Shown in pieces: positions 24,689 to 34,650 of a stretch of 37,237 nt of DNA. The position numbers and the translations under genes were made by a program. Below the pieces are notes generated by a model, which was not told the DNA's origin, ran no database searches, and was given only the letters and a program-made list of their open reading frames with translations. The stretch's first letter is position 1, and every line of letters starts with the position of its first letter. This DNA is from Acidovorax sp. MR-S7. GTDB lineage: Bacteria > Pseudomonadota > Gammaproteobacteria > Burkholderiales > Burkholderiaceae_C. Where the stretch lies: NCBI RefSeq assembly GCF_000400995.2, contig NZ_DF238918.1, forward strand, positions 1 to 37,237, written 5' to 3'.

Positions 24689-26065
24689 ATGAGCTTGCGT
24701 ATCTACAACACGCTGACGCGTGCATTGGAGGAGTTTTCCCCGCTCGAGCCGGGCCATGTCCGCATGTACGTGTGCGGCATGACCGTCTACGACCTGTGCC
24801 ACCTGGGCCATGCGCGCTCGATGATCGCCTTCGACGTGGTGCAGCGCTGGCTGCGCGCGTCGGGCCTGGCCGTGACCTACGTGCGCAACATCACCGACAT
24901 CGACGACAAGATCATCCGCCGCGCCGTGGAGAACGGCGAGAGCATCCGTAGCCTGACGGACCGCATGATCGACGCGCTGCACCAGGACGCCGACGCCCTG
25001 GGCATCGAGCGCCCCACGCACGAGCCGCGCGCCACCGAGTACGTGCCGCAGATGCTGGCGATGATCGGCATGCTGCAGGGCAAGGGCCTGGCCTACCAGG
25101 CCGCCAACGGCGACGTGAACTACGCCGTGCGGCGCTTTCCTGGCTACGGCAAGCTGTCGGGCAAGTCGCTCGACGAGCTGCAGGCGGGCGAGCGCGTGGC
25201 CGTGCAGGACGGCAAGGCCGACCCGCTGGATTTTGTGCTCTGGAAGAGCGCCAAGCCGGAGGAGCCGGCCGAGGTGAAGTGGCCCAGCCCCTATGGCGAG
25301 GGCCGTCCGGGCTGGCACATCGAATGCTCGGCTATGGGCTGCGAGATGCTCGGCGAGAGCTTCGACATCCACGGCGGCGGGGCGGACCTGCAGTTTCCGC
25401 ACCACGAGAACGAAATCGCCCAGAGCGAGGGCGCCACGGGCAAGCCCTTCGCGCAGGTGTGGATGCACAACGGCTTCATCAACGTGGACAACGAGAAGAT
25501 GTCCAAGTCGCTGGGCAACTTCTTCACCATCCGCGACGTGCTCAAGGAATACGACGCGGAAACGGTGCGCTTCTTCGTCGTGCGCAGCCATTACCGCAGC
25601 CCGCTGAACTACAGCGACGTGCACCTGGATGATGCCCGCGCAGCGCTCAAGCGCCTCTACACCGCGCTCAGCCTGGTGGCGCCCGCCGTGGTGGACGTCG
25701 ATTGGACCGAGCCCCATGCCGCGCGCTTCAAGGCGGCCATGGACGAGGACTTCGGCACGCCCGAGGCCGTTGCCGTGCTGTTCGACCTGGCCGGCGAGGT
25801 GAACCGCAGCAAGTCGCCCGAGGCCGCTGGGCTGCTCAAGGCGCTGGGCAAGTACCTGGGCCTGCTGCAGGATGACCCGCAGGCGTTCCTGAAGGCGGGT
25901 GCGGCGCTCGACGAATCCGCCATCCAGGCCCAGATCGCCGCGCGCGCGGCCGCCAAGGCCGCCAAGGACTTCGCGCAAGCCGACCGCATCCGAGCCGCGC
26001 TGCTGGCCCAGGGCATCGTGCTCAAGGACGCGCCCACGGGCACCACCTGGGAGGCGGCGCAGTGA
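24689..26065 (+). CDS. cysS: Cysteinyl-tRNA synthetase
   Basis: 458 residues, standard length. It contains the zinc-binding start [18 protein letters not shown] (with the HIGH-like HLGH), the zinc ligands in HIECSAMGC and [14 protein letters not shown], and the class I signature KMSKS ([10 protein letters not shown]). It charges tRNA-Cys with cysteine in the cytoplasm. ATG 24689 (MSLRIYNTL) matches the usual N-terminus; a longer open frame upstream lacks family similarity. Confidence 0.97.
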   Translation: MSLRIYNTLTRALEEFSPLEPGHVRMYVCGMTVYDLCHLGHARSMIAFDVVQRWLRASGLAVTYVRNITDIDDKIIRRAVENGESIRSLTDRMIDALHQDADALGIERPTHEPRATEYVPQMLAMIGMLQGKGLAYQAANGDVNYAVRRFPGYGKLSGKSLDELQAGERVAVQDGKADPLDFVLWKSAKPEEPAEVKWPSPYGEGRPGWHIECSAMGCEMLGESFDIHGGGADLQFPHHENEIAQSEGATGKPFAQVWMHNGFINVDNEKMSKSLGNFFTIRDVLKEYDAETVRFFVVRSHYRSPLNYSDVHLDDARAALKRLYTALSLVAPAVVDVDWTEPHAARFKAAMDEDFGTPEAVAVLFDLAGEVNRSKSPEAAGLLKALGKYLGLLQDDPQAFLKAGAALDESAIQAQIAARAAAKAAKDFAQADRIRAALLAQGIVLKDAPTGTTWEAAQ

Positions 26066-26113
26066 ATGACGCATTTGCAGTCGAATTGGCTTTCAGCGCA
26101 GGCGGGGTAAGCG

Positions 26114-26773
26114 GTGGCAGCTAGTAAAAAGATAGTGAACGAGGTGCCGCAGCTCACGCCGCCGGCCTACTGGGACGATGCGTGCAAGCACCTCGTCAAG
26201 AAGGACCGCGTGATGCGCCGCCTGATCCCGGATCTGGGCGACGTGGCGCTGGCCCAGCGCGGCGACGCCTTCACCACTCTGGCGCGCAGCATCGTGGGCC
26301 AGCAGGTGTCGGTGGCGTCCGCGCAGCGCGTATGGGACCAGTTCGCCGCGCTGCCGCGCAGCATGACGCCGCGCAACGTGCTCAAGCTCAAGGTGGACGA
26401 CATGCGCGCGGCCGGCCTGTCGGCGCGCAAGGTGGACTACCTGGTCGACCTGGCGCTGCACTTCGACAGCGGCCGCCTGCACGTCAAGCAGTGGGACGCG
26501 ATGGACGACGAGGCCATCGTGGCCGAGCTGGTGGCCATCCGCGGCATCGGCCGCTGGACGGCGGACATGTTCCTGATCTTCCACCTGGCGCGCCCCAACG
26601 TGCTGCCGCTGGACGACGCCACCTTAATCCAGGGCATCAGCCAGCACTACTTTTCGGGCGATCCTGTGAGCCGCAGCGATGCCCGCGAGGTGGCGGAGGC
26701 GTGGAAACCCTGGTGCAGTGTGGCGAGTTGGTATATTTGGCGATCGCTCGCGCCCCTGCCGGTGGACTACTGA
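26114..26773 (+). CDS. DNA-3-methyladenine glycosylase, AlkA-like (HhH-GPD)
   Basis: 219 residues of the HhH-GPD glycosylases. [16 protein letters not shown] is the start of the domain. [20 protein letters not shown] is the helix-hairpin-helix plus Gly/Pro loop. The catalytic Asp lies in [12 protein letters not shown]. It removes alkylated purines from DNA by base excision. It starts with GTG at 26114, 48 nt after cysS, and is followed after 61 nt by accA, a conserved order in Comamonadaceae. The group is shorter than E. coli AlkA because it lacks the N-terminal domain. Confidence 0.9.
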   Translation: MAASKKIVNEVPQLTPPAYWDDACKHLVKKDRVMRRLIPDLGDVALAQRGDAFTTLARSIVGQQVSVASAQRVWDQFAALPRSMTPRNVLKLKVDDMRAAGLSARKVDYLVDLALHFDSGRLHVKQWDAMDDEAIVAELVAIRGIGRWTADMFLIFHLARPNVLPLDDATLIQGISQHYFSGDPVSRSDAREVAEAWKPWCSVASWYIWRSLAPLPVDY

Positions 26774-26834
26774 TCCACCGCCCGGCAGCAGCAGCGAACG
26801 ACGACGGGCCGGACGAGCCCGAGGAGAAAACATC

Positions 26835-27812
26835 TTGGCGAAAAAGACCTTTCTGGATTTCGAGCAGCCCATCGCGGAACTGGAATCCAAAATCGAAGAA
26901 CTGCGCTATGTGCAGAACGAGAGCGCGGTGGACATCTCCGAGGAGATCGACCAGCTCAGCAAGAAGAGCCACCAGCTCACCAAGGACATCTACAGCGACC
27001 TGTCGCCCTGGCAGATCACGAAGATCGCCCGCCATCCCGAGCGTCCGTACACCATGGACTATGTGCGGGAGATCTTCACGGATTTCGTCGAGATGCACGG
27101 CGACCGGCACTTCGCCGACGACCAGTCCATCGTCGGCGGCCTCGCGCGCTTCAACGGCCACGCCTGCATGGTGATCGGCCAGCAGAAGGGCCGCGACACC
27201 AAGGAGCGCGCCGTGCGCAACTTCGGCATGAGCAAGCCCGAGGGCTACCGCAAGGCCCTGCGCCTCATGAAGACGGCCGAGAAGTTCAAGCTGCCCGTGT
27301 TTACCTTCGTCGACACGCCCGGCGCGTACCCCGGCATCGACGCGGAGGAGCGCGGCCAGTCCGAGGCCATCGGCCGCAACATCTACGAGATGGCCCAGCT
27401 CGAAGTGCCCATCATCACCACGGTGATTGGCGAGGGCGGCTCGGGCGGTGCGCTGGCCATCAGCGTGGCCGACCAGGTCATCATGCTGCAGTATTCGATC
27501 TACTCGGTCATCAGCCCCGAGGGCTGTGCTTCCATCCTCTGGAAGACCAGCGACAACGCCAGGGATGCCGCCGACGCCATGGGCATCACGGCGCACCGCC
27601 TCAAGGCCCTGGGCCTGGTGGACAAGATCGTCAACGAGCCCGTGGGCGGCGCGCACCGCGACCACAAGCAGATGGCCGCTTTCCTCAAGCGCGCGCTGGG
27701 CGATGCCCACCGCCAGCTGGCCGACCTCAAGGCCCGGGAATTGCTGGAGCGTCGCTACGAGCGCCTGCAAAGCTACGGCCGCTTCACCGACACCAAGGCC
27801 GACAGCCGCTGA
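26835..27812 (+). CDS. accA: Acetyl-CoA carboxylase carboxyltransferase, alpha subunit
   Basis: 325 residues, standard length. Family landmarks are [53 protein letters not shown] and [11 protein letters not shown], the last forming the oxyanion holes and carboxybiotin site. With AccD it moves CO2 from biotin to acetyl-CoA, the first step of fatty-acid synthesis. The start is TTG at 26835, after the Shine-Dalgarno GAGGAG (26821). No ATG gives the conserved N-terminus, so the weak start is probably genuine. Confidence 0.96.
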   Translation: MAKKTFLDFEQPIAELESKIEELRYVQNESAVDISEEIDQLSKKSHQLTKDIYSDLSPWQITKIARHPERPYTMDYVREIFTDFVEMHGDRHFADDQSIVGGLARFNGHACMVIGQQKGRDTKERAVRNFGMSKPEGYRKALRLMKTAEKFKLPVFTFVDTPGAYPGIDAEERGQSEAIGRNIYEMAQLEVPIITTVIGEGGSGGALAISVADQVIMLQYSIYSVISPEGCASILWKTSDNARDAADAMGITAHRLKALGLVDKIVNEPVGGAHRDHKQMAAFLKRALGDAHRQLADLKARELLERRYERLQSYGRFTDTKADSR

Positions 27813-27914
27813 CCCGGCCGGGGCAGGGTTCCCGACCATCGCCTTGCTCTGTATCAAGATGTAGGATGATTTCCTCGCGGCCGTGGAACGCGCTGCGCAT
27901 GGAAGGAGTCCTGC

Positions 27915-29759
27915 ATGTCACTGGGGAAAACCCTCCGGGGCCAGATCCTGCTGCTGTCACTGGCCTGCCTGGTGGCGGCGCTGGCGGCCCTCACGGCGGC
28001 CAACTACGCATCGGTGCGCTCGCATGCCTATGCGTCGCTCGCGGCTAACGCCCGGGCCTTGGCGCACAGCCACATCGAAACCCTGCGTGACTGGGCCAAG
28101 GCCAAGGCCTCCATCGTGGAGGCCGCCGGCGCGGCCCTGGACGAGGCGGACCAGCCCAGGCCGCTGCTCATGCTGGCCAAGGCGGGCGGATTCGTCACCA
28201 CGTACATCGCCCATGCGGACAAGCGCATGGCTTTCTCCACGCCCCAGAACCTGCCGGCCGACTACGACCCCACCTCGCGCCCCTGGTACCGGCAGGCGGC
28301 GCAGGCCAGCGCGGCTGCCATCACGCCGCCCTATGCCGACGCGGGCGGCAACGGCCTGGTGGTGACCTTCGCCCGCGCGGTGCGCGAGGGCAGCGCCATC
28401 CGGGCCGTGCTGGCGGGGGATGTCTCGCTGGCCTCGGTGATCGCCAACGTCACGTCCATCAAACCCACGCCGTCGAGCTTCGCCTTCCTCGTGGACGGCA
28501 GCGGCGCCATCATCGCCCACCCGGATGCCAAGCTCGCGCTCAAGCCCGCGACGGAGATCGCGACCACGCTCACAGCGCAGGGCCTGGCCGCCATGGCGCA
28601 GGGAGGCGAGCTGCAGGCCCTCGACCTGCAGGGCCATGCCGTGCTGCTCAGCGTTTCGGCGGTGGCCGACACGCCGTGGCTACTGGCCATCGCGCTCGAC
28701 CGGCGCGAGGCGCTGGCTTCCATCGCCGGCATGCTGCAGGCGTCGGTGTGGGCGAGCATCGCCGTGCTGGCCATTGCCACGGCCGTGCTGGCCGCTGTTT
28801 TGGCGCGGCGCCTGCGGCGCCTGACGCTGGTGCGCGACGCCATGCACGAGATCGGCGAGGGCGACGGCGACCTGTCGCGCCGCATCGACGCGCACGGACA
28901 GGACGAGCTGGCGCAGATCGCCGGCAGCTTCAACAACTTCGCGGGCAAGCTCGCGGGCGTGCTGGCGCAGATCCGCGACGCCAGCCACTCGGTGCGCCTG
29001 GCTTCCGAGGAGATCGCCACGGGCAACCAGGACCTGTCGAGCCGCACCGAGCTCACGGCGTCGAGCCTGCAGGAGACCGCAGCGTCCATGCAGCAGCTCA
29101 CAGAAACCGTGCGCCATACCGCGGACGCGGCACGCCAGGCCAACCAGCTCGTCGCGCAGGCCTCCAGCGTGGCGCGGCACGGTGGGGAGGTGGTGGGCAA
29201 TGTGGTCAGCACCATGGAGCAGATCCATGCCGCATCGCGCAAGATCAACGACATCATCGGCGTGATCGACGGCATCGCGTTCCAGACCAACATCCTGGCG
29301 CTCAACGCGGCCGTGGAGGCCGCGCGCGCGGGCGAGCAGGGCAGGGGCTTCGCCGTGGTGGCGGGCGAGGTGCGCAGCCTCGCGGGCCGCTCGGCCGAGG
29401 CCGCGCGCGAGATCAAGGCGCTGATCGGCTCATCGGTGGAGCAGGTGGAGAGCGGCTCGCGCCTGGTCAACGATGCGGGTACGACCATGGCCGACATCGT
29501 GCAGTCCGTGCAGCGCGTGACCGACATCATGGCCGAGATCACCGCCGCCACCACCGAGCAGAGCACCAGCATCGGCGAAGTGGGACAGGCAGTGGACCAT
29601 CTCGACCAGATGACCCAGCAGAACGCCGCCCTGGTCGAGGAAAGCGCCGCCGCGGCGGCCAGCCTCAAGGACCAGTCGGTGCGCCTGTCGGAGGTGGTGG
29701 GCACCTTCCGCCTGCACGACGACCGCCAGCCCGCGCGCCTTCCCGCGCCGGCGCATTGA
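27915..29759 (+). CDS. Methyl-accepting chemotaxis protein with dCache-type sensor
   Basis: 614 residues. The first membrane segment is at about residues 10-30 ([19 protein letters not shown]). The periplasmic domain, about 31-270, has Cache landmarks ([27 protein letters not shown]). The second membrane segment is at about 277-299, followed by HAMP at about 300-350. The cytoplasmic signalling hairpin has its tip [20 protein letters not shown]. The protein senses a small ligand outside the membrane and controls CheA. It lacks a C-terminal NWETF-type CheR pentapeptide. A strong Shine-Dalgarno (GGAAGGAG) precedes the ATG at 27915. It interrupts the accA-tilS order usual in relatives. Confidence 0.95.
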   Translation: MSLGKTLRGQILLLSLACLVAALAALTAANYASVRSHAYASLAANARALAHSHIETLRDWAKAKASIVEAAGAALDEADQPRPLLMLAKAGGFVTTYIAHADKRMAFSTPQNLPADYDPTSRPWYRQAAQASAAAITPPYADAGGNGLVVTFARAVREGSAIRAVLAGDVSLASVIANVTSIKPTPSSFAFLVDGSGAIIAHPDAKLALKPATEIATTLTAQGLAAMAQGGELQALDLQGHAVLLSVSAVADTPWLLAIALDRREALASIAGMLQASVWASIAVLAIATAVLAAVLARRLRRLTLVRDAMHEIGEGDGDLSRRIDAHGQDELAQIAGSFNNFAGKLAGVLAQIRDASHSVRLASEEIATGNQDLSSRTELTASSLQETAASMQQLTETVRHTADAARQANQLVAQASSVARHGGEVVGNVVSTMEQIHAASRKINDIIGVIDGIAFQTNILALNAAVEAARAGEQGRGFAVVAGEVRSLAGRSAEAAREIKALIGSSVEQVESGSRLVNDAGTTMADIVQSVQRVTDIMAEITAATTEQSTSIGEVGQAVDHLDQMTQQNAALVEESAAAAASLKDQSVRLSEVVGTFRLHDDRQPARLPAPAH

Positions 29760-29763
29760 ACGG

Positions 29764-29784
29764 GGCGGCCGATAATCGGCCGCC
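29764..29784. terminator. Hairpin after the chemotaxis gene
   Basis: GGCGGCCGA (29764-29772) and TCGGCCGCC (29776-29784) are a perfect 9-bp stem with a TAA loop, 5 nt after the MCP stop. There is no T-tract. It is followed directly by ATG 29785, the start of a 9-codon ORF whose TGA overlaps the tilS GTG. Confidence 0.4.
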
Positions 29785-29810
29785 ATGACCATCCTGCAGC
29801 CGAGACCCGC

Positions 29811-30818
29811 GTGACGCTGGCGTTTGACGCGGCGATCCGCCGCTTCGCTCCCCGCCTTCCCCTGGCCGTGGGCCTGAGCGGCGGTGCGGACTCCACGGCG
29901 CTGCTGCTGGCCTGCGCCGAGCGCTGGCCTGGGCAGGTGCATGCCTTCCACGTGCACCATGGGCTGCAGGCTGCGGCGGACGGGTTCGAGCAGCATTGCG
30001 CGGCCTTGTGCGCGCGCCTGGGCGTGCCGCTGGTTGTGCAGCGCGTGGATGCGCGGCATGCCCCTGGCCAAAGCCCCGAGGACGCCGCGCGCCAGGCGCG
30101 CTACAAGTCTTTTGAGGCCCTGGCGCTTGATGGACAAGCGCAAGCAGCTATCAAAGACATAGCGATCGCACAGCATGCGGACGACCAGGTGGAAACCTTG
30201 CTGCTGGCCCTGTCGCGGGGCGCGGGCATCCCCGGCCTGGCGGCCATGCCCGCGCGCTGGGAGCGGGGCGGCATCGCCTGGCACAGGCCCTTGCTGCGCG
30301 TGGCCGGCGCCGACATCCGCGCATGGCTGCAGGCGCGCGGTGAGCCCTGGGTGGAAGACCCGAGCAATGCCGACGAGCGCTACATGCGCAACCGCATCCG
30401 CAGGCAACTGCTGCCCGCGCTGCAGCAGGCCTTCCCGCAGTTCCGCGACACCTTCGCGCGCAGTTGCGGCCATGCTGCGCAGGCTAGCGAACTGCTGCAG
30501 GAATTGGCCGAGACCGACCTGGCCGCCGTGGGCCAGCCTCCCCGCATCGCCGCGCTGCGGTCCCTGAGCCGCGCGCGCCAGGCCAATGTGCTGCGCCACT
30601 GGCTGCGCACCGTGCATGGCACCACGCCCGCAGCCGCGCAATTGGGCGAATTGCTCGACCAGATCGCCGCCTGCACCACGCGCGGGCACCGCATCCGCAT
30701 CAAGGTGGGACGCGGCCACGTGGTGCGCGAGAGCGAGTCGCTCGGTTGGTACAATCAACAGGTTTTGGACCTCATTTCCGCACGGGGCGACGGCGCGCCA
30801 AAACCGCATGACTTTTAG
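29811..30818 (+). CDS. tilS: tRNA(Ile)-lysidine synthase
   Basis: 335 residues. The PP-loop ATPase motif is SGGADSTALL (residues about 23-32), followed by HVHHGLQ and the family stretch IAQHADDQVETLLLALSRGAGIPGL. The C-terminus corresponds to the short proteobacterial form. It modifies C34 of the tRNA-Ile CAU anticodon to lysidine in an ATP-dependent reaction and is essential. GTG 29811 gives the usual N-terminus. A palindromic repeat is read in frame just before the HADDQ motif (about residues 101-116). Confidence 0.93.
   Translation: MTLAFDAAIRRFAPRLPLAVGLSGGADSTALLLACAERWPGQVHAFHVHHGLQAAADGFEQHCAALCARLGVPLVVQRVDARHAPGQSPEDAARQARYKSFEALALDGQAQAAIKDIAIAQHADDQVETLLLALSRGAGIPGLAAMPARWERGGIAWHRPLLRVAGADIRAWLQARGEPWVEDPSNADERYMRNRIRRQLLPALQQAFPQFRDTFARSCGHAAQASELLQELAETDLAAVGQPPRIAALRSLSRARQANVLRHWLRTVHGTTPAAAQLGELLDQIAACTTRGHRIRIKVGRGHVVRESESLGWYNQQVLDLISARGDGAPKPHDF
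30111..30156 (-). repeat. Interspersed palindromic repeat (inverted) inside tilS
   Basis: Read on the minus strand it gives CTTTGATAGCTGCTTGCGCTTG and then AAGCGCCAGGGCCTCAAA. The stem is GCGCTTG (30123-30129) with CAAGCGC (30135-30141). It is in frame in tilS and encodes FEALALDGQAQAAIK. Confidence 0.85.
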
Positions 30819-30856
30819 CGCCGTGAACCGATGCCCCCGTCACTGCAAGATATTCC

Positions 30857-32125
30857 ATGGCACTGATCGTTCATAAATACGGCGGCACCTCGATGGGCTC
30901 CACGGAGCGCATCCGCAATGTCGCCAAGCGCGTGGCCAAGTGGGCGCGGGCGGGCCACCAGATGGTGGTGGTGCCCAGCGCCATGAGCGGCGAAACCAAC
31001 CGCCTGCTGGGGCTGGCCAAGGAGCTCGCTCCGTCGAAGGCCGCCTCGGCCTACCACCGCGAGCTCGACATGCTGGCCGCCACGGGCGAGCAGGCGTCCT
31101 CGGCGCTGCTGGCCATCGCGCTGCAGTCCGAAGGGGTGCCGGCCGTGAGCTATGCCGGCTGGCAGGTGCCGGTGCGCACCGACAGCAGCTATACCAAGGC
31201 GCGCATCGAATCCATCGACGACAAGCGCGTGCGCGCCGACCTGGACGCGGGCCGGGTGGTCATCATCACCGGCTTCCAGGGCATCGACGGCGATGGTCAC
31301 GTCACCACGCTGGGCCGGGGAGGTTCCGACACCTCGGCCGTCGCCGTCGCCGCGGCGATGAAGGCCAGCGAATGCCTGATCTACACCGACGTGGACGGTG
31401 TCTACACCACCGACCCGCGCGTCGTGCCCGAGGCGCGCCGCCTGGCGACCTTGAGCTTCGAGGAAATGCTGGAGATGGCGAGCCTGGGCAGCAAGGTGCT
31501 GCAGATCCGCTCGGTGGAGTTCGCCGGCAAGTACAAGGTGCCGCTGCGCGTGCTCTCCAGCTTCACGTCCTGGGACATCGACATCAACGAGGAAGCCAAG
31601 TCCGGCACCCTGATCACCTTTGAGGAAGACGCACAAATGGAACAAGCCGTCGTATCCGGCATCGCATTCACCCGCGACGAAGCCAAGATCTCCGTGCTCG
31701 GCGTGCCCGACACGCCCGGCATCGCCTACCAGATCCTGGGCGCGGTGGCTGACGCGAACATCGACGTGGACGTGATCATCCAGAACATGAGCAAGGACGG
31801 CAAGACCGACTTCAGCTTCACCGTCAGCCGCAACGACTACCAGCGCACCATCGAACTGCTCAAGGACAAAGTGCTGCCCAAGCTGGGCGCCGAGAGCGTG
31901 GTAGGCGACGACAAGATCGCCAAGGTGAGCATCGTGGGCATCGGCATGCGCAGCCACGTCGGCGTGGCCAGCAAGATGTTCCGCGCGTTGAGCGAAGAGG
32001 GCATCAACATCAAGATGATCTCCACGTCCGAGATCAAGACGTCGGTCGTGATCGACGAGAAGTACGTCGAGCTGGCCGTGCGCACCCTGCACAAGGCGTT
32101 CGAACTGGACCAGCAAGCTGCCTGA
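30857..32125 (+). CDS. lysC: Aspartate kinase
   Basis: 422 residues. The amino-acid kinase domain carries [15 protein letters not shown], the aspartate/ATP site motifs [20 protein letters not shown] and [13 protein letters not shown]. It is followed by two ACT domains (about 265-420) that bind lysine and/or threonine for feedback control. It makes aspartyl phosphate for lysine, threonine and methionine. It lies 38 nt after tilS and 43 nt before tRNA-Ser. An internal start at 31637 could also give the separate regulatory (β) chain. Confidence 0.96.
   Translation: MALIVHKYGGTSMGSTERIRNVAKRVAKWARAGHQMVVVPSAMSGETNRLLGLAKELAPSKAASAYHRELDMLAATGEQASSALLAIALQSEGVPAVSYAGWQVPVRTDSSYTKARIESIDDKRVRADLDAGRVVIITGFQGIDGDGHVTTLGRGGSDTSAVAVAAAMKASECLIYTDVDGVYTTDPRVVPEARRLATLSFEEMLEMASLGSKVLQIRSVEFAGKYKVPLRVLSSFTSWDIDINEEAKSGTLITFEEDAQMEQAVVSGIAFTRDEAKISVLGVPDTPGIAYQILGAVADANIDVDVIIQNMSKDGKTDFSFTVSRNDYQRTIELLKDKVLPKLGAESVVGDDKIAKVSIVGIGMRSHVGVASKMFRALSEEGINIKMISTSEIKTSVVIDEKYVELAVRTLHKAFELDQQAA
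31622..31639 (+). promoter_or_regulatory. Internal ribosome-binding site and start in lysC
   Basis: GAGGAAGA (31622-31629) lies 7 nt before an in-frame ATG at 31637 (codon 261). Translation from it gives a 162-residue ACT-domain protein of the same size as the β subunits of α2β2 aspartokinases in Bacillus and Corynebacterium. Confidence 0.5.
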
Positions 32126-32153
32126 ATCTGCTGGAGCGGCCTGAAAATCAGGC

Positions 32154-32159
32154 TACAAT
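32154..32159 (+). promoter_or_regulatory. -10 box of the tRNA-Ser promoter
   Basis: TACAAT lies 9 nt before the tRNA 5' end, with a weak -35 (CTGGAG, 32131-32136) at 17-nt spacing. The position is what a tRNA promoter needs. Confidence 0.5.
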
Positions 32160-32168
32160 AGCGGGATT

Positions 32169-32261
32169 GGAAACGTGACCGAGTGGCCGAAGGTGCTCCC
32201 CTGCTAAGGGAGTATGGGGTGTAGAGCCTCATCGAGGGTTCGAATCCCTCCGTTTCCGCCA
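32169..32261 (+). tRNA. tRNA-Ser (anticodon GCT)
   Basis: The acceptor arms GGAAACG and CGTTTCC pair fully. The anticodon stem-loop is CTCCC-CTGCTAA-GGGAG with anticodon GCT, reading AGC/AGU serine codons. There is a long variable arm as in class II tRNAs, the T-arm is GAGGGTTCGAATCCCTC, and CCA (32259-32261) is encoded. It is the probable integration target for the accessory region downstream. Confidence 0.96.
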
Positions 32262-32269
32262 GCACCGAA

Positions 32270-32303
32270 CCCCAAGTGATTGATTCACTTGGGGTTTTTT
32301 GTT
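32270..32303 (+). terminator. Rho-independent terminator of tRNA-Ser
   Basis: CCCCAAGTGA (32270-32279) and TCACTTGGGG (32285-32294) form a perfect 10-bp stem with a 5-nt loop, followed by TTTTTTGTTTT. This is the clearest terminator in the window. Confidence 0.93.
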
Positions 32304-32314
32304 TTCTGGCTCAG

Positions 32315-32338
32315 TTGGTATGCCATTTGGTATGCCAT
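32315..32338 (+). repeat. Two-copy 12-bp tandem repeat beside the tRNA terminator
   Basis: TTGGTATGCCAT occurs twice back to back. On the minus strand this gives ...MAYQMAYQLSQKTKNPK and a stop, a short open tail that could be the remnant of an integrase C-terminus, though there is a stop just upstream. The rest of 32339-32543 shows no convincing gene. Confidence 0.6.
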
Positions 32339-32543
32339 GGCATGTTGGCTTTAGTTGAACGTCGTTGGACAAATCTGAAGTTTGATCTGCCCAGACGCGT
32401 GTGTACAGCCCAGCATCTCGCCATCTTCTCTCAAACCGTGGCGATCTGATTGACGACCATCCACTGCCACTGTGAGTGGACGCCGATTGCCGACACAAAC
32501 GCCGCTACTATTCCAAGAGAATGAATAGCTGCTCCCAAAAACC

Positions 32544-34307
32544 ATGAACGCGGTCGAAATCGAGTCCGCCGTATCGGACCTCGCTGCCCAACCTTTTGAC
32601 GCTGCGGAATTTCCCTACGCCTTCCTGGCTGCATTTGGCAACAAGGAAACGACCCTCAAACGCCTTCGCACGGGCAACAACAACGCCTCAGACGTGCCTG
32701 GCGGGGTTCTCCTGCGCAACAACATCCACATTGCTGTGTGCGACGCTGGCGCTGTGGGTGAATCGCTCCGCACTCTGCGAGACAGCCCTGCCACCACCAA
32801 GGCCAAAGCCAAGTTCATCTTGGCCACCGACGGTCAGACACTCGAAGCCGAAGAGCTGATCAGCGGTGAGACCATCGCGTGCGATTTTGAGGACTTCCCG
32901 AACCACTTCGGGTTCCTGTTGCCGCTGGCGGGCATCTCCACGATCAAGGAGATCAAGGACAACCCCATCGACGTTCGAGCCACAGGGCGTCTGAACAAGC
33001 TCTACGTCGAATTGCTGCGTGAGAACCCTGACTGGGCCAAGGAAGAACGGCGTAGCGACATGAATCACTTCATGGCCCGCCTCGTGTTCTGCTTCTTTGC
33101 CGAAGACACGGACATCTTCGATGGGAAGGGCCTGTTCACCCAGACAGTGGACCGGATGAGTGCGAATGACGGAAGCAACACCCATCAGGTGCTGTCTGAA
33201 ATCTTTCGCGCCATGAACATCAAGGTTTCCGAGCGTGCCAATTCTGATCCGCGCCTACCCAATTGGGCCAACGGCTTCCCATATGTGAACGGGGGCTTGT
33301 TTTCCGGCAGTACAGAGGTACCGCGATTCACCCGGATGGCCCGCACTTACCTGCTGCATGCTGGTGCGTTGAGCTGGCGGGAGATCAACCCCGACATCTT
33401 CGGCAGCATGATCCAGGCCGTGGCCGACGACGATGAGCGTGGGGCATTGGGTATGCACTACACCAGTGTGCCCAACATCTTGAAGGTGCTAAACCCTCTG
33501 TTCTTGGACGACCTGCGAGCAGCGTTAGCCGATGCAGGAGACAACGAGCGCAAGCTGCTGAACCTGCGCAAGCGCATGGCCCGAATTCGGGTGTTTGATC
33601 CAGCTTGCGGATCGGGCAATTTTTTGGTCATCGCATACAAGCAGATGCGTGAAATAGAGGCGGAGATCAACCGGCGTAGAGATGAGGTCCATTTGCGGAG
33701 CGAAATTCCGCTGACAAATTTTCGTGGGATCGAGCTGCGCGACTTCCCCGCTGAGATTGCACGCCTGGCGCTCATCATTGCGGAGTTCCAGTGTGACGTG
33801 CTCTATCGAGGCCAGAAAGATGCTCTGGCTGAGTTCTTGCCGCTGGATGCGCAGAACTGGATCGTATGCGGCAATGCACTGCGGTTGGACTGGTTGTCCA
33901 TTTGTCCGCCCTCAGGCACTGGTGTGAAGGTGGTCGCTGATGACCTCTTTCTCACGCCGTTGGACCAAAAGGAAATTGATTTCGAGAACGATGGCGGAGA
34001 GACGTACATATGCGGCAACCCCCCGTACCTTGGCAGCAAATGGCAGTCTGATGCGCAGAAAGCAGATTTGGCTGCTGTATTCGCTGCCCATGGCACTGGG
34101 TGGAAGACTCTCGACTATGTGGCTGGCTGGTTTATGAAGGCTGCTGACTATGGGGCAAAGGCCTCATCTGCGACAGCATTCGTGTCAACCAATTCCATCT
34201 GCCAAGGCGTGCAGGTTCCCATTCTCTGGCCACTAGTTTTTGCGACAGGTCACCAGATCGTATTTGCTCACACGTCGTTCAAATGGGCAAACTTAGCAAG
34301 CAACTGA
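32544..34307 (+). pseudogene. MmeI-like DNA adenine methyltransferase, 3' truncated by an IS
   Basis: 587 residues, against about 900 or more in full-length relatives. The N-terminal region (residues 1-330) matches the MmeI-type N-terminal and helical spacer domains (SAVSDLAAQPFDAAEFPYAF, RSDMNHFMARLVFCFFAEDT). The SAM motif FDPACGSGNFLVIAY is near residue 350 and the catalytic NPPY (ICGNPPYLGS) near 492, in the order expected of N6-adenine enzymes. It ends FKWANLASN, where the family continues, and the stop TGA (34305-34307) belongs to the IS. The target-recognition and C-terminal domains are lost. Lower G+C and different codon use from the flanks mark it as acquired. Confidence 0.85.
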
Positions 34308-34650
34308 ATCGCCCCGGCTGAACTAGACACCTTCGAGCCTCAAACCTGAGGCCCAATAGGAAGTGCCATGACAAAGCAGCCATATCCCGAAGAATTCAAG
34401 ATCGAAGCGGTCAAGCAGATCACGGAGCGAGGCCACCGGGTGGCCGAGGTATCTGCCCGGATCGGCGTGAGCCAGCACAGCCTGTACAAGTGGATCAAGA
34501 CCTATGCAGTGCCCGCGCCAGAACGCCAGTTGCAGACGTCCCAGACCGAGGAGCTGCGACGCCTGAAGGCCGAACTCAAGCGCGTGACTGAGGAGCGCGA
34601 TATCCTAAAAAAGGCCGCCGCGTACTTTGCCAGGCAGTCCGGGTGAGGTA
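34305..34650 (+). mobile_element. 5' remnant of an IS3-family insertion sequence
   Basis: The left end TGAATCGCCCCGG starts exactly where the methyltransferase homology stops. A complete orfA follows. Similarity ends about 34650, at the point where orfB would begin (GTGAGGTAC), and oxidoreductase sequence takes over. orfB and the right inverted repeat are missing, so the element cannot move by itself. Confidence 0.75.
34368..34646 (+). CDS. IS3-family transposase OrfA
   Basis: 92 residues. The helix-turn-helix of IS3-type OrfA (YPEEFKIEAVKQITERG, VAEVSARIGVSQHSLYKWIK) is followed by a leucine-zipper-like coiled coil (EELRRLKAELKRVTEERDIL). It binds IS ends and normally fuses to OrfB by a -1 frameshift near its end. 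Here orfB is gone. It may still bind DNA but cannot catalyse transposition. Confidence 0.9.
   Translation: MTKQPYPEEFKIEAVKQITERGHRVAEVSARIGVSQHSLYKWIKTYAVPAPERQLQTSQTEELRRLKAELKRVTEERDILKKAAAYFARQSG

Noticed and set aside
32229-32498. Minus-strand 89-residue ORF over the tRNA and terminator
   Set aside because: Overlaps a complete tRNA-Ser gene, and its C-terminal part is simply the tRNA antisense.
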